Source: Nocardia beijingensis NBRC 16342 (lineage in GTDB: Bacteria > Actinomycetota > Actinomycetes > Mycobacteriales > Mycobacteriaceae). Taken from it: DNA of 47,772 nt. The stretch lies in contig NZ_BDBC01000070.1 in assembly GCF_001612785.1 (NCBI RefSeq), positions 1 to 47,772 on the forward strand, given 5' to 3'. Each line of letters starts with the position of its first letter. Position 1 is the first letter of the stretch. Position numbers and translations under genes: made by a program. Positions 23,935-33,098 of the stretch are shown one piece after another. The notes beneath the pieces are model-generated. The model did no database searches. It worked only from the letters and a program-made list of their open reading frames with translations, and had not been told where the DNA came from.

Positions 23935-24063
23935 CGTGCGCTCCTCTCCGCGTAGGCCTCTCGCTCGGCATACCCGTCGTGGCACGCCGCAATCGAGGCG
24001 GACGATCAACTCCGACTGCATCGAGGATGCCCGCGGCCGGGCCACAGAGCAAGCACTACAGGC

Positions 24064-24312
24064 TTACGGTTGTGGCTCTTCGCCCGCCCGCGGCGCAGTC
24101 GCGTCCGCGGGGTGTTCGACCAGCGCGAGCATGCGCCCGGCCATGAACCGCGCGGTCCGCACCGCCGTCCCGGATCGCGTCACTTCGCTCACTTCGACCA
24201 CCCCTCGCGCGATCCGTACCTCGACTCGCCGCCCCGCTCGGGTGGCCGCGATCTCATAACTCCTGGACCCGTCGCCGACGTCGACGACGATCTCCACCCG
24301 ATCACCCTTCAT
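24064..24312 (-). CDS. Small hypothetical protein
   Basis: 82 residues: MKGDRVEIVVDVGDGSRSYE, then beta strands RVEVRIARGVVEVSEVTRSG and a helix TARFMAGRMLALVEHPAD. Alternating strands suggest a compact soluble beta domain. The ATG is preceded by AAAGATG only, a weak ribosome-binding site. It lies between the acidic small protein (129 bp downstream) and the divergent TIGR03086-type gene (126 bp, containing a TATAT stretch at about 24412). Coding is supported by the third-position GC bias of the frame, but no family was recognised. Confidence 0.55.
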   Translation of the reverse strand: MKGDRVEIVVDVGDGSRSYEIAATRAGRRVEVRIARGVVEVSEVTRSGTAVRTARFMAGRMLALVEHPADATAPRAGEEPQP

Positions 24313-24438
24313 CTTTCAATTGTCCGCTTTTCCAGGGCTTTTCGCTGCTACGGGTTGATCTCGGAACGGCTCGCCGATCAGTTTCGGCGCCTCGCGCCGT
24401 CTGTATATCCGGAGACGTCCCACACCCGAGGAGGCCAG

Positions 24439-25041
24439 ATGAACCCCGAGTTCGACTTCGAGCCCGCCGCAGCCGCGTTGGCGACCGTGGTCGGCGGCAT
24501 AACCGACGATCAGCTCGCCGCCGCGACGCCGTGCGTCGACACCACGGTCCGCGATCTGCTCGCCCACGTGGTCGATCTGACCGAGGCGTTCCGGCAGGCG
24601 GCCACGAAGGAGGCGGTCGGTGGTTCGGTGCCGCCGGCGCCGCCCGCGGAGCGCGCCCTGCCGGAGGATTGGCGTGAGCGCATTCCGGCGCAGCTCGACG
24701 CCTTGGTGGCGGCGTGGCGGGAGCCGGCGGCCTGGGACGGCGTGACGGAGGCAGGGGGAGTGAGCGAGCCCGCCCCCGTGATGGCCAGGATCGGCTTGGA
24801 CGAGGTGGTCGTGCACGGCTGGGACCTCGCGAAGGCCACCGGCCAGCCCTTCTCGTGTGCCGCCGGAGATGCGGCGACCCTGTTGGACATGCTGCGAGAC
24901 ACGCCCGCCGAAGGGGTGCCCGGTCTGTTCGGGCCGGTGCTGCCGGTGACGGCCGATGCCACCGCTCTGGAGCGAGTCCTCGCTCTCACCGGCCGCCGCG
25001 CCGACTGGTCGGCGCGGGACAGCGGAGCGGTGCTCGGTTAG
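24439..25041 (+). CDS. TIGR03086-type mycothiol-dependent maleylpyruvate isomerase-like protein
   Basis: 200 residues of the DinB/MDMPI-N four-helix family: AALATVVGGITDDQLAAATP, CVDTTVRDLLAHVVDLTEAF (metal-site histidine in LLAHV), MARIGLDEVVVHGWDLAKAT (the H-G-W-D-L signature carrying the other metal ligand). GAGGAGG precedes the ATG. Relatives include the mycothiol-dependent isomerase, so a thiol-linked metalloenzyme is plausible. Its end overlaps the stop of the convergent TetR gene by four bases. Confidence 0.85.
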   Translation: MNPEFDFEPAAAALATVVGGITDDQLAAATPCVDTTVRDLLAHVVDLTEAFRQAATKEAVGGSVPPAPPAERALPEDWRERIPAQLDALVAAWREPAAWDGVTEAGGVSEPAPVMARIGLDEVVVHGWDLAKATGQPFSCAAGDAATLLDMLRDTPAEGVPGLFGPVLPVTADATALERVLALTGRRADWSARDSGAVLG

Positions 25042-25658
25042 TCGGCGGTGGGCACGAACGTGCCCGCCCGTACGGCGTCGACGGCGGCGCGGGCGGCGGT
25101 GTCGGCCACGGCGTCATCGATCGGGTCGCCGCTGGCGAGCAGCCGGTAGTACAGCGGCGCCGACACCGCCGACAGCACGGCGCGCGCGTCGGTGCGCTCG
25201 GGCGCTTCGCCGCGCGTGATCGCCGCCGCGACACAGGCCGACCATTCGGTGAGGCGAACGTCGTAGAAGCGGCGCAGGGCGGCCGCGGCGGACTCGTCGC
25301 AGGTGGCGGCCGCGATCACGGCGCGGAAGAGCCTGCCCTGGCGGGGATCGGACAAGGTTTTCGCCACCAGGCGGGCGTTGGCGGTGAGGTCGCCGAGGAG
25401 CGAGCCGGTGTCGGCGTGCGGTAGCGACTGCTCGGCCATCTCGTCCAGCAGGTCGGCGATCAGGCCGGTTGGCGTGCGCCAGCGGCGGTAGACGGTGGTC
25501 TTGCCGACCTCGGCGCGCGTCGCGACCTCGGCGAGATCGAGGTGGGCGAAGCCTCGCTCGGCGAGCAGGTCACCCGCGGCTCGCAGGACGGCCGCGCGGA
25601 CGCGTGCGGTCCGTCCACCGGGCCGGATCGAGCCGGGCGTCGCCTCTTCCATTGCCAT
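25038..25658 (-). CDS. TetR-family transcriptional regulator
   Basis: 206 residues. N-terminal helix-turn-helix (about 20-65): RVRAAVLRAAGDLLAERGFA, HLDLAEVATRAEVGKTTVYR, RWRTPTGLIADLL. The C-terminal ligand domain contains a TetR_C-type helix set (RQGRLFRAVIAAATCDESAA, LTEWSACVAAAI). It is divergent from an aldo/keto reductase gene with a CCGTT-N9-AACGG repeat between them, the usual arrangement for a repressor controlling its neighbour. The start could instead be the ATG two codons further in. The ligand is probably a carbonyl compound or reductase substrate, by inference. Confidence 0.9.
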   Translation of the reverse strand: MAMEEATPGSIRPGGRTARVRAAVLRAAGDLLAERGFAHLDLAEVATRAEVGKTTVYRRWRTPTGLIADLLDEMAEQSLPHADTGSLLGDLTANARLVAKTLSDPRQGRLFRAVIAAATCDESAAAALRRFYDVRLTEWSACVAAAITRGEAPERTDARAVLSAVSAPLYYRLLASGDPIDDAVADTAARAAVDAVRAGTFVPTAD

Positions 25659-25696
25659 AACGGGACTCCAGTTTCATTTATGCGCGGATGGGTGTA

Positions 25697-25715
25697 CCGT
25701 TCGAAGTGTTAACGG
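25697..25715. promoter_or_regulatory. Candidate TetR operator
   Basis: CCGTT (25697-25701) and AACGG (25711-25715) form an inverted repeat with a 9-base spacer, 29 bases upstream of the reductase ribosome-binding site and close to a TATAGA -10-like hexamer at 25719-25724. A second AACGGGACT lies near the TetR start, resembling AACGGAACT beside the dyad. Confidence 0.45.
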
Positions 25716-25744
25716 AACTATAGACCCTTTAGGAGGGCGGTCCA

Positions 25745-26806
25745 GTGAACGTACGGACGACGGATGCGCAGATGGAGTACCGGCGGCTCGGCGCATCGGG
25801 CCTGCACGTCCCGGCCTTGAGCTTCGGCGCAGGCACCTTCGGCGGTCGCGGCGAGCTGTTCGGCGCGTGGGGCGACACCGATGCCGAACAGGCGCGACGG
25901 CTGGTCGACATCAGTCTGGACGCGGGTGTGACGATGTTCGACACCGCCGACGTCTATTCCGACGGAGCCTCCGAGGAGGTGCTCGGTGCCGCCGTCAAGG
26001 GCAGGCGGGATCGGGTGCTGTTGTCCACCAAGGCGACACTGCCGACCGGACCGGGGGCGCGGGACGCGGGTTCCGGGCGGGCCAGGTTGATCGGTGCGGT
26101 GGAGGGATCGCTGCGCAGGTTGGGCACCGACTACATCGATCTGTTCCAGCTGCACGCGTTCGACGCGGGCACACCGGTGGAGGAAGTCGTCGCCGCGCTG
26201 GACGATCTGGTGCGCGCCGGCAAGATCCGTTACGTCGGCGCGTCGAACTTCGCGGGCTGGCAGTTGATGAAATCGCTTGCCGTGGCGGATCGCAACGGGC
26301 TGACCAGGTACGTCGCGCATCAGGTCTACTACTCGCTGGTCGGGCGCGACTACGAATGGGAACTCATGCCGCTCGGCCGCGACCAAGGCGTCGGCGCGGT
26401 GGTCTGGAGTCCGCTTGGCTGGGGCAGGCTCACCGGCAAGATCCGCCGCGGGCAACCACTTCCGGAGGGCAGCCGCCTGCACCGGACCGCTGAGGCAGGC
26501 CCGCCGGTGGACGACGACAAGCTCTACGACGTGGTGGACGTCCTCGACGAGCTGGCCGCCGAAACCGGCAAGACCGTCCCGCAGATCGCCCTCAACTGGC
26601 TGCTGCGCCGCCCCACCGTCGCCACGGTCATCGTCGGCGCCCGCAACGAGGAGCAACTGCGCCAGAACCTGGGCGCGATCGGCTGGGAACTCGACGCCGA
26701 CCAGATCGCCCGCCTCGACAAGGTCAGCGCCACCACCCCGCCCTACCCCTACTACCCGTACTACCGCCTCCCGGACTTCACCCGCCTCAACCCGCCCGCG
26801 GTGTGA
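25745..26806 (+). CDS. Aldo/keto reductase
   Basis: 353-residue TIM-barrel NADPH oxidoreductase. MEYRRLGASGLHVPALSFGA begins the family pattern. Catalytic residues are visible: D in TMFDTADVYSDG, Y in VYSDGASEEVLG, K in VLLSTKATLPTG and H in DLFQLHAFDAGT; the cofactor end is RPTVATVIVGARNEEQLRQN. The GTG at 25745 is chosen because AGGAGG lies eight bases upstream. It is divergent from, and presumably controlled by, the TetR protein. The carbonyl substrate is unknown. Confidence 0.92.
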   Translation: MNVRTTDAQMEYRRLGASGLHVPALSFGAGTFGGRGELFGAWGDTDAEQARRLVDISLDAGVTMFDTADVYSDGASEEVLGAAVKGRRDRVLLSTKATLPTGPGARDAGSGRARLIGAVEGSLRRLGTDYIDLFQLHAFDAGTPVEEVVAALDDLVRAGKIRYVGASNFAGWQLMKSLAVADRNGLTRYVAHQVYYSLVGRDYEWELMPLGRDQGVGAVVWSPLGWGRLTGKIRRGQPLPEGSRLHRTAEAGPPVDDDKLYDVVDVLDELAAETGKTVPQIALNWLLRRPTVATVIVGARNEEQLRQNLGAIGWELDADQIARLDKVSATTPPYPYYPYYRLPDFTRLNPPAV

Positions 26807-26818
26807 ACGGAATCGCTG

Positions 26819-29800
26819 TCAGTACACGTCGCGGACGTAACGCTTTTCGGCGATGAGCTGCTTTTTGAACGCCAGGGCGCCGTCCTCGTCGAGCTTGCCG
26901 TGGATGCGGGCGATTCGCAGGAGCGCTTCGTCGACGTCCTTGGCCATGCGGCTGGCGTCGCCACAGACGTAGAGGTGGGCGCCGTCGCGCAGCCAGGACC
27001 ACAGCTCCGCGCCGTGCTCGATCATGCGGTGCTGCACGTAGATCCGCTCCCGCTGGTCGCGGGAGAAGGCCAGGTCGAGGCGGGTGAGGAAGCCGGAACG
27101 GAACATGTCCTCCAACTCGGCGCGGTAGTAGAAGTTGTGCGCCGCATGCTGATCGCCGAAGAACAGCCAGTTCCGGCCGGTGCATCCGAGGGCCCTGCGC
27201 TCCTGCAAGAAGCCGCGGAAGGGGGCGATGCCGGTGCCGGGGCCAACCATGATCATCGGTGCTGTGGGGTCGGACGGAGGACGGAAATGCGGTGCGCGCT
27301 GCAAAAAGATCGGCACCGGGGCGTCGGCGAAATCGGCCAGGAAAGTCGAACACACACCGCCGCGCCGCGCCGCCGAACCGGTGGCCGCCGGGTCGCCGTA
27401 GCGCACGATGCCGACGGTCAGCTCGACCTCGTCCGGGCTGACCAGCGGGCTCGACGAGATCGAATACTGGCGCGGCTGCAGCTTCTTCATGGTGCCGAGC
27501 CACTCCACCAGATCGGCTCGCACGGGGAAATCGCGCAGCACGTCCACGGCCTGCCGATCCCACAGGTAGTTCGCCAGCTCGTTGCGGTTGTCCCGGCGCA
27601 GCAGTTTGGCGAGTTTGCCGCTGGGGTTGCGCTCGGCGAGGAAGCCGAGCAGATCCGGGCCGACCTTGGTGATGTCGAAGTGCGTGCGCAGCGCATCGGC
27701 GAGGGGGATTTCCCGCGAGTCGACCTCGACCGTCCTGCGGCCGTCCAGCCCGGTGGCGGCAAGCCATTCGGTGACCAGAGCGGCGTTGTTCACCGGCCGC
27801 ACGCCCAGCGAATCGCCCACCTCGTACCTGGCGTCCGAGCCACGCAGATCGAACGCGAAGCGGCGCACCTCTTTCGGTGATCCCACGGCCGAAAGCAACT
27901 CGTTGCGTACCAGAGCGGCCCGAACCGGCGCGTTGCGGGTGAACGGCGCGGTGCGAGTGCGGGCGGGCGCCGGGGCGACGCTCGGCAGCTCCACCGTGGC
28001 CACCCCACCGCCACGGGGCACTGGACGGCCGGGGCCGGTTTCGCCGCCCACCGGCACATCGGGCGAGGGGCCCTCGCCCAGAGCGACCAGCACGTCATCG
28101 AGCCAGCGCCGCGCCGCGTCTGCGTAGTCGGGCTCACTGTCGACGCGGGGGAGCAGCCTGGTCGCGCCCAGTTCGGCGAATTTGCGGTCGAGTTTGCGGC
28201 CGTAACCGCAGAAGTCGTCATAGGAGGAGTCGCCGAGCGCGAACACGGCGTAGCGCACACCGGTCAGCCGCACGACGCTCTCGGCCAGCCGATCCCAGAA
28301 ATCGGCTCCGTTGTCCGGCGGCCCTCCGTCGCCGAACGTGCTGCTGACCACCAGCACGTCGCCCTGGAGCGCGCCGGGGTCGCAGGAGTCCAGATCCGAT
28401 AGTCGCGGTGTGAAGTCGTGCTCGGCGAGGTGCGCGGCGACGGCGGCGGCGAACTCTTCGGCGGTGCCGGTCTGCGAGGCCCACAGGACGGTGACCGTGC
28501 GCGCGTCGTTCGCCTCCGTCGTGGTCGCCGCACCACGCGAATACATCCCGGCCAGCAGTCCGTCGACCCACAGCCTGGTGTGCGCGGACATCGGCGCCGA
28601 ATCCGGCAGCACCGGCTGACCGGTCACCGGAAGCGCTTGCAGCGCAGCGAGATAGCCGCTGAGGTAGATCCGCTCGGTCTCGCTGAGCGTGGGTGCTGTG
28701 CCGCTGTCGAGACCGAGCACGGCGGCCAGCGGGTGCGCCGCCTCTGCCACGGGCAACGCGGCGGGAGCCTGCGGCTTCGGCACCGAAGCCACCCGGCGCA
28801 ACGCCACCGCGCACGCCTTGAACTCCGGTTGCAGCGAGGCCGGATCGACCGCGTCGTTGGTGACCGCGTTGATGGTCAGGTATTCGCCGTGCTCGTCGTT
28901 CCAATGGAACGGCACGAAACAATCGCCCGGCCGCACCCGGTCGCTGATCCGCACCGGCAGCACGGCGCGGCCACGGCGGGAGGCGATCTCGAGCTGGTCG
29001 TCCGCGCGCAGGCCGAGCCGCTCGGCGTCGGCCGGATGCACCTCGACGAACGGCGTGCCGGTCAGCTTGGTCAGCTTGTCGATCTTGCCGGTCTTGGTCA
29101 TCGTGTGCCACTGGTGTTGCAGGCGGCCGGTGTTCAGCAGGAACGGGTAGTCGTCGTCGGGCATCTCCTCCGGCAGCATGTGCGGGCGGGGCCAGAACAC
29201 GGCGCGGCGGCTCGGCGTGGCGAAAGCCAGCCGGGGCCGGTGGCCGTTCTCGTCGACGAACAGCGTCTGGCTCACTCCGTCGTTGACGTAACGGATCGGA
29301 TTGCGCCTGCGGTCCGGCTCCGCGCACGGCCACTGCATCGGCCCTTCGCGCAGCGCCGCATAACTCACGCCGCGCAGGTCATAGCCGGTGGCGGGATTCG
29401 CGAACCGCTTGATCTCGTCGAACACCTCGGCGCTGGAGGCGAAGTCGAAGCCGGGGAAGCCCATGGCGGTGGCGACGTCGGCGATGATCCGCCAATCCGG
29501 GCGCGCGTCGCCGATCGGCGGCACCGACTGTTGCAGCAGGGTCAGGTTGCGTTCGGAGTTCACCATCACCGCATCGGCTTCCGCCCAGAGCGTGGCGGGT
29601 AGCAGCAGGTCGGCGTAGGCGTTGGTCGCGGTCTCGGTGTAGGCGTCCTGGGCGATCACCAGTTCGGCCGCCTCCAGCCCCGCGATCACGGTCTTTCGAT
29701 TCGACACGGTGGCGACGGGGTTGGTGCAGATGATCCAGGCCGCTTTGATCGTGCCTTCGGCCAGCCCGCGGAACATCTCCACCGTGCCGGGCCCGGCTTC

Positions 29801-30976
29801 GGTGCGCAGGGTGCCTGGCTCCAGTTCCCACACGGTCTCCACGAACGTGCGGTCCGCCGCGGAGAGCAGGCTGCGCTGACCGGGCAGGCCGGGGCCCATG
29901 TACCCCATCTCGCGCCCGCCCATCGCGTTCGGCTGACCGGTGAGCGAGAACGGCCCGCTGCCGGGACGGCAGATCGCGCCGGTGGCCAGGTGCAGATTGC
30001 ACAGCGCGTTGGTGTTCCAGGTGCCGTGCGTGGACTGGTTGAGTCCCATCGTCCACAGCGACATCCACTCGCCCGCCGCGCCGATCCACTCGGCGGCGGT
30101 CCGGATGTCGGCCTCGGCCAAGCCGGTGATCTCCGCCACCCGCTCCGGCGGATAGTCGGCCAGGAACTCCGGCATCGCGTCCCAGCCCTCGGTGTGCTCG
30201 GCGATGAACTCGGCGTCGATGTGTCCGCCCGCCACCAGCAGGTGCAGCAGGCCGTTGAGCAGCGCGAGATCCGTGCCGGGCGCGATCTGCAGGAACAGGT
30301 CGGCGCGCGCGGCGGTCTCGGTGCGGCGCGGATCGACCACGATGAGCTTCGCTCCGGCCTTGAGCCGATCGGCCATCCGCAGGAAGAGGATGGGATGGCA
30401 GTCGGCCATGTTCGCGCCGATGACGAAGAACAGGTCCGCGTGCTCGAAGTCGTCGTAGGAGCCGGGCGGCCCGTCCGCGCCGAGCGACTGCTTGTATCCG
30501 GTGCCCGCGCCTGCCATGCACAGCCGCGAGTTCGCCTCGATGTGCACCGTGCGCAGATAACCCTTGGCGAGTTTGGTCGCGAGGTACTGAGCCTCCAGCG
30601 ACATCTGCCCGGAGACGTACAGCGCGATCGCGTCCGGCCCGTGCTCGTCGAGGATCGCGCGCAACCGGGCGGCGGCCTCGTGGACGGCCTCGTCGACCGG
30701 AAACGGCACCGGAACCTGGCCGCGCTCGAAGCGCCGGTAAGCGGTCTCCATCCGCCCAGGCGTGCGCATCAACTCCGCGTGCGTCGCTCCCTTGGTGCAC
30801 AGCCTGCCCGCGTTCGCTGGATGCAGCTTGTCGCCGCTGACCTTGGCGATCACCGGCTTGCCCGCGCCGTCGGCGGTCGACACGGTGATCCCGCAGCCCA
30901 CGCCGCAGTACGAGCACGCCGTTCTGGCGGTGCCGTCGCCGCGGCCGGTCAGTGGATCGGTCATGTCTCCGATCAT
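26819..30976 (-). CDS. Assimilatory nitrate reductase fused to a CysJ-type flavoprotein
   Basis: A 1385-residue fusion that carries its own electron supply: NADPH to FAD to FMN to the molybdenum site, reducing nitrate to nitrite. Residues 15-75 hold a 4Fe-4S site (C21, C24, C28 in TACSYCGVGCGI, and C60 in RLCTKG); the bis-MGD domain follows with the likely Mo ligand C153 in ANSRLCMAGAGTGYKQSLG, and the molybdopterin-dinucleotide end domain at about 575-735. Flavodoxin about 825-970 (VTVLWASQTGTAEEF), FAD domain about 1010-1220 (RQYSISSSP), NADPH domain about 1230-1385 (MVGPGTGIAPFRGFLQERR, HLYVCGDASRMAKDV). ATG 30964 is an alternative start. No nitrite reductase or transporter adjoins it. Confidence 0.93.
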   Translation of the reverse strand: MIGDMTDPLTGRGDGTARTACSYCGVGCGITVSTADGAGKPVIAKVSGDKLHPANAGRLCTKGATHAELMRTPGRMETAYRRFERGQVPVPFPVDEAVHEAAARLRAILDEHGPDAIALYVSGQMSLEAQYLATKLAKGYLRTVHIEANSRLCMAGAGTGYKQSLGADGPPGSYDDFEHADLFFVIGANMADCHPILFLRMADRLKAGAKLIVVDPRRTETAARADLFLQIAPGTDLALLNGLLHLLVAGGHIDAEFIAEHTEGWDAMPEFLADYPPERVAEITGLAEADIRTAAEWIGAAGEWMSLWTMGLNQSTHGTWNTNALCNLHLATGAICRPGSGPFSLTGQPNAMGGREMGYMGPGLPGQRSLLSAADRTFVETVWELEPGTLRTEAGPGTVEMFRGLAEGTIKAAWIICTNPVATVSNRKTVIAGLEAAELVIAQDAYTETATNAYADLLLPATLWAEADAVMVNSERNLTLLQQSVPPIGDARPDWRIIADVATAMGFPGFDFASSAEVFDEIKRFANPATGYDLRGVSYAALREGPMQWPCAEPDRRRNPIRYVNDGVSQTLFVDENGHRPRLAFATPSRRAVFWPRPHMLPEEMPDDDYPFLLNTGRLQHQWHTMTKTGKIDKLTKLTGTPFVEVHPADAERLGLRADDQLEIASRRGRAVLPVRISDRVRPGDCFVPFHWNDEHGEYLTINAVTNDAVDPASLQPEFKACAVALRRVASVPKPQAPAALPVAEAAHPLAAVLGLDSGTAPTLSETERIYLSGYLAALQALPVTGQPVLPDSAPMSAHTRLWVDGLLAGMYSRGAATTTEANDARTVTVLWASQTGTAEEFAAAVAAHLAEHDFTPRLSDLDSCDPGALQGDVLVVSSTFGDGGPPDNGADFWDRLAESVVRLTGVRYAVFALGDSSYDDFCGYGRKLDRKFAELGATRLLPRVDSEPDYADAARRWLDDVLVALGEGPSPDVPVGGETGPGRPVPRGGGVATVELPSVAPAPARTRTAPFTRNAPVRAALVRNELLSAVGSPKEVRRFAFDLRGSDARYEVGDSLGVRPVNNAALVTEWLAATGLDGRRTVEVDSREIPLADALRTHFDITKVGPDLLGFLAERNPSGKLAKLLRRDNRNELANYLWDRQAVDVLRDFPVRADLVEWLGTMKKLQPRQYSISSSPLVSPDEVELTVGIVRYGDPAATGSAARRGGVCSTFLADFADAPVPIFLQRAPHFRPPSDPTAPMIMVGPGTGIAPFRGFLQERRALGCTGRNWLFFGDQHAAHNFYYRAELEDMFRSGFLTRLDLAFSRDQRERIYVQHRMIEHGAELWSWLRDGAHLYVCGDASRMAKDVDEALLRIARIHGKLDEDGALAFKKQLIAEKRYVRDVY

Positions 30977-31030
30977 GCGGACCGCCGATTGCGCCGGATT
31001 TACCTCGCGTTAGCGGCAGGTGACATTCCT

Positions 31031-31059
31031 CCTCACCGCTTCCGGATCGGCCGGTGAGG
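31031..31059 (-). terminator. Hairpin after menG
   Basis: CCTCACCG and CGGTGAGG form an 8-bp stem with a 13-base loop between menG and the nitrate reductase gene. Weak but placed to separate the two. Confidence 0.4.
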
Positions 31060-31078
31060 TGTGATCGATGTCTCCGGA

Positions 31079-31783
31079 TCAGCCCAGCTTGTAGGCCCGG
31101 TGCAGGGCCACCACGCCCCCGGTGAGGTTGCGCCACTGCACCGACGACCACCCGTTCGCCGCGATCCGGATCGCCAGTCTGCGCTGATTGGGCCACTCGG
31201 AGATCGATTCGGCCAGGTAGACGTAGGCGTCGGGGTTACTGCTCACCACGCGCGCCACCTTGGGCAGCGCTTTCATCAAGTACTCCAGGTAGACCGTGCG
31301 GAACACCGGCAGCACCGGTGCGGAGAACTCGCACACCACCAGCCTGCCGCCGGGCTTGGTGACCCGCAGCATCTCGCGCAGGGCGAGGTCGGTGTCGGCC
31401 ACGTTGCGCAGCCCGAACGAGATGGTCACCGCGTCGAAGGAGTCGTCGGCGAAGGGCAGCGCCATCGCGTCCGCCGCCACCATCGGCACGTCGCGGAACC
31501 GTCCCGCGCTGAGCATGCCCTTGGAGAAGTCGGCCGCCAGGCACCAAGCGCCGGATTTCTGCAGTTCCAGCGTCGATACACCGGTGCCTGCGGCGAGATC
31601 GAGCAGCCGCTCGCCCGGCCGTGCCGCCAGCGCCTTGCGGGTCGCCCAGCGCCAGTAGCGATCCTGCCCGGCGGAGATCACCGTGTTGGTCAGGTCGTAA
31701 CGCCGGGCGACGCCGTCGAACATCGCCGCGACCTCATGCGGCTGCTTGTCCAGCGAGGCACGGTTCGATTGCGTTTTCGCCAC
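31079..31783 (-). CDS. menG: Demethylmenaquinone methyltransferase MenG (UbiE family)
   Basis: 234-residue SAM-dependent methyltransferase making the last ring modification of menaquinone. Signature features are MFDGVARRYDLTNTVISAGQ (about 21-40), motif I RLLDLAAGTGVSTLELQKSG, PFADDSFDAVTISFGLRNVA, and VVCEFSAPVLPVFRTVYLEY. The start is GTG 31783; on the minus strand TAGGGT (31795-31790) lies six bases before it, a leaderless arrangement. It is followed on the same strand by the nitrate reductase gene, with a weak hairpin between, and preceded by mgtA, matching the M. tuberculosis order Rv0557-Rv0558 as I recall it. Confidence 0.95.
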   Translation of the reverse strand: MAKTQSNRASLDKQPHEVAAMFDGVARRYDLTNTVISAGQDRYWRWATRKALAARPGERLLDLAAGTGVSTLELQKSGAWCLAADFSKGMLSAGRFRDVPMVAADAMALPFADDSFDAVTISFGLRNVADTDLALREMLRVTKPGGRLVVCEFSAPVLPVFRTVYLEYLMKALPKVARVVSSNPDAYVYLAESISEWPNQRRLAIRIAANGWSSVQWRNLTGGVVALHRAYKLG

Positions 31784-31857
31784 GCCAAGACCCTAACTCG
31801 CGGTCTGTTACGAACCGAGCGCGGCGCGTGGATACCTCCGTCACGTTCCGGCCGGGA

Positions 31858-33000
31858 TCAAGCCGTATGCGGCAACCGAATCCGCGTGCCGGTCACTTCG
31901 GCGTAGTGGCCCATCAGCTGGGCGCAGATCGCGGGCCAGGTCCGGGACAGCACCGACTTCCGCGCCGCACCGGCGAACCGGGTCCGCAGCCGCGCATCGT
32001 GCAGCGCCCCGACGGCACTCGGCAGCAGCTCGCCGAACCGGTCCACCGGGAGCAGGTAGCCGTTGCGGCAGTGCGCGATCAGGTCGCGCGGGCCGCCCGC
32101 GTCGGGACCGATCACCGGGACGCCCGAGGCCAGCGCCTCCTGCACGCCCTGGCAGAACGTCTCGTGCTCGCCCGCGTGCACCATGACGTCCAGGCTGGCG
32201 TACGCCCGCGCCAGCGCGCCACCGCCGAGTTCGCCGGTGAACACCGCGGTCGGCATCAGCCGGGCCAGCCGCCTGCGCTCCGGCCCGTCGCCGACGATCA
32301 CCAGCTGGATATCCGGGTCGGCGGCCAGCACCGCGAGCCGCTCGACGTGCTTCTCCGGTGCGAGCCGCCCCACGAAACCGACCAGCAGCCGATCACGACC
32401 GGCGAGCCAGGCGTCCCGCAGTTCGGCGCAGCGGGCGCGCGGCGTGAACCGCGCGATGTCCACCCCTCGCCCCCACCGGTGCACGCGCGGTATGCCGTGC
32501 CTGATCAGGTCCTCCGCCGCGGCACTGGACGGAGCGAGCGTACGGGTGGCGCCCTCGTGGATGCGCCGGGTCCAACCCCAGGCGGCGCGGCTGGCCAGCC
32601 CGAGCCCATAGCTCTTGGCGAAACCCGCCACGTCGGTCTGGTACACCGCGACCGTGGGCAGATCCAGCCGTAATGCCGCGCCGAGACCGCCGGCGCCGAG
32701 CAGGAACGGCGACGCCAGGTGGACCACATCGGCCCCGAAGTCCTCGATGGCCGAGACGATGCCAGGCTGTGGCAGCCCGACCGGCAGCGAACTGATCTTC
32801 GGGACCATGACCGCGGGGACGCGGTGGACCGGGAAGCGCTCGTAGTGGCGCGGTGCCGCAGGCTGCCCGCGCGGGGTGTCGGGCGCGATGACCAGCGCGT
32901 CGTGCCCGTTCCGGTCCAGGTGTTCGAGCACCCGCAGCACCGAGTTGACGACGCCGTTCATGTTCGGCAGGAACGACTCCGCGACGATCACTACACGCAC
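31858..33000 (-). CDS. mgtA: GDP-mannose-dependent alpha-mannosyltransferase MgtA
   Basis: 380-residue GT4 glycosyltransferase. N-terminal half: VVIVAESFLPNMNGVVNSVL, ALVIAPDTPRG, VHRVPAVMVPK, DVVHLASPFLLGAGGL. C-terminal half: LLVGFVGRLAPEKHVERLAV, VIVGDGPERRRL and the E-x7-E motif HAGEHETFCQGVQEALASGV that binds the sugar nucleotide. It closely matches my memory of M. tuberculosis Rv0557 (MgtA, earlier called PimB), which mannosylates glucuronosyl diacylglycerol for lipomannan-like glycolipids. GTG 33000 is chosen: CAGGCT ends seven bases upstream, whereas the ATG at 33039 lacks any signal. It acts at the cytoplasmic face of the membrane. Confidence 0.88.
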   Translation of the reverse strand: MRVVIVAESFLPNMNGVVNSVLRVLEHLDRNGHDALVIAPDTPRGQPAAPRHYERFPVHRVPAVMVPKISSLPVGLPQPGIVSAIEDFGADVVHLASPFLLGAGGLGAALRLDLPTVAVYQTDVAGFAKSYGLGLASRAAWGWTRRIHEGATRTLAPSSAAAEDLIRHGIPRVHRWGRGVDIARFTPRARCAELRDAWLAGRDRLLVGFVGRLAPEKHVERLAVLAADPDIQLVIVGDGPERRRLARLMPTAVFTGELGGGALARAYASLDVMVHAGEHETFCQGVQEALASGVPVIGPDAGGPRDLIAHCRNGYLLPVDRFGELLPSAVGALHDARLRTRFAGAARKSVLSRTWPAICAQLMGHYAEVTGTRIRLPHTA

Positions 33001-33098
33001 GTCTTCCAGCCTGACCGTCGCACCGCGCCACCCCGCCACGGCGAAGTGAAGCGCACGGGAAGATCCGGCGAACTGTCGGAGCCCCGGAGAAACGGATC

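Noticed and set aside
29379..31196. Long minus-strand frame opposite in phase to the nitrate reductase gene
   Set aside because: Out-of-frame shadow of the same strand; the fusion protein explains the region completely.
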